Shown: piece by piece, positions 5,349 to 5,592 of the stretch
Layout: every line of letters begins with the position of its first letter
How positions within the stretch are numbered: the stretch's first letter is position 1
Origin: Pelomonas sp041914785
Lineage (GTDB): Bacteria; Pseudomonadota; Gammaproteobacteria; Burkholderiales; Burkholderiaceae_C
Direction of reading: 5' to 3'
Assembly: GCA_041914785.1 (NCBI GenBank)
Contig: JAYSCT010000201.1
Span: 1-5,592 of the forward strand
Length of the DNA stretch: 5,592 nt
The notes under the pieces: generated by a model
Told to the model about the DNA's origin: nothing
What the model saw: only the letters and a program-made list of their open reading frames with translations
The model's database searches: none
Translations under genes and position numbers: made by a program

Positions 5349-5592
5349 ATGACCTCCAACAGCCCCCTCACCTACGACCAAGCCGGCGTCAACTACGACC
5401 TGATCGACCCCCTGAAGGTCACCGCCCAGCGCGCCGCCGCGGCCACCGCATCCCACCTGGCCGGGCACGGCTTCAGCGAGGTCAAGGCCTCGCGCGGCGA
5501 GTCGGCCTACGTCGTCGACGTGGGCCCGTTCTACGTCGCCTCCATCGTCGAATGCCTGGGCACCAAGACGCTGGTGGCCGACGAGATGGCCA
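5349..5592 (+). CDS. PurM-like AIR synthase (phosphoribosylformylglycinamidine cyclo-ligase family), 5' part only
   Basis: Only the first 81 codons are inside the window and the frame is open to the edge. The start MTSNSPLTYDQAGVNYDLID resembles the LSYKDAGVD opening of PurM, which converts FGAM to AIR using ATP in purine synthesis. The segment YVVDVGPFYVASIVECLGTK (residues 54-73) corresponds to the first conserved strand and nucleotide-binding signature of AIR synthases. The usual Asp-Gly-Val-Gly-Thr-Lys reads Glu-Cys-Leu-Gly-Thr-Lys here (68-73). This looks like a divergent AIR-synthase branch, which may or may not be the organism's main purM; for that reason no symbol is assigned. The ATG at 5349 is chosen because the family's N-terminus follows at once. 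The gene is probably transcribed separately from the hydrolase, with no functional link visible. Confidence 0.7.
   Translation, partial: MTSNSPLTYDQAGVNYDLIDPLKVTAQRAAAATASHLAGHGFSEVKASRGESAYVVDVGPFYVASIVECLGTKTLVADEMA

Noticed and set aside
2717..5371. Long minus-strand open frame as a real gene
   Set aside because: It runs opposite four well-supported genes with intact catalytic motifs. Its composition is the low-complexity pattern expected from reading GC-rich codons backwards, and no domain or ribosome binding site was seen.

Overview
The window reads as ordinary chromosomal DNA from a very GC-rich betaproteobacterium. The best guess is Burkholderiales, near the Rubrivivax/Roseateles/Ideonella group. 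This is inferred from the codon bias (G or C at almost every third position), the Ala/Pro/Val-rich DnaX linker, the QseC-like kinase and the style of the last gene. No phylogenetic placement was computed. I see no tRNA, rRNA, CRISPR array, insertion sequence or phage gene.

Layout from left to right. Positions 52-1989, minus strand, hold a complete dnaX (DNA polymerase III tau subunit). A ribosome binding site at the extreme left edge suggests that the next gene of that operon starts just outside the window; in many bacteria this is ybaB/ebfC followed by recR. An 89-bp divergent intergenic region follows. It carries a strong-looking -10 box for a nearly leaderless dnaX transcript and a perfect 9-bp inverted repeat. 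On the plus strand come an OmpR-family response regulator (2079-2741) and its QseC-like sensor histidine kinase (2738-4051), overlapping by ATGA. After 60 bp lies a Tat-type lipoprotein serine hydrolase of the class C beta-lactamase/esterase fold (4112-5305, TTG start). After another 43 bp comes the 5' end of a PurM-like AIR synthase gene (5349 to the window end).

How the genes may work together: the regulator and kinase are clearly one two-component system. The hydrolase follows on the same strand after a short gap and acts outside the cytoplasm, so it could be a target or partner of that system, but this is only context. dnaX and the PurM-like gene are housekeeping or metabolic genes with no visible functional link to the middle three.

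I found no clearly new biological system. The points most worth a second look are the two mutually exclusive RNA pairings just before the hydrolase TTG start, the inverted repeat overlapping the dnaX promoter, the apparently leaderless dnaX, the absence of a canonical dnaX frameshift site, and the altered signature motif in the PurM-like protein.
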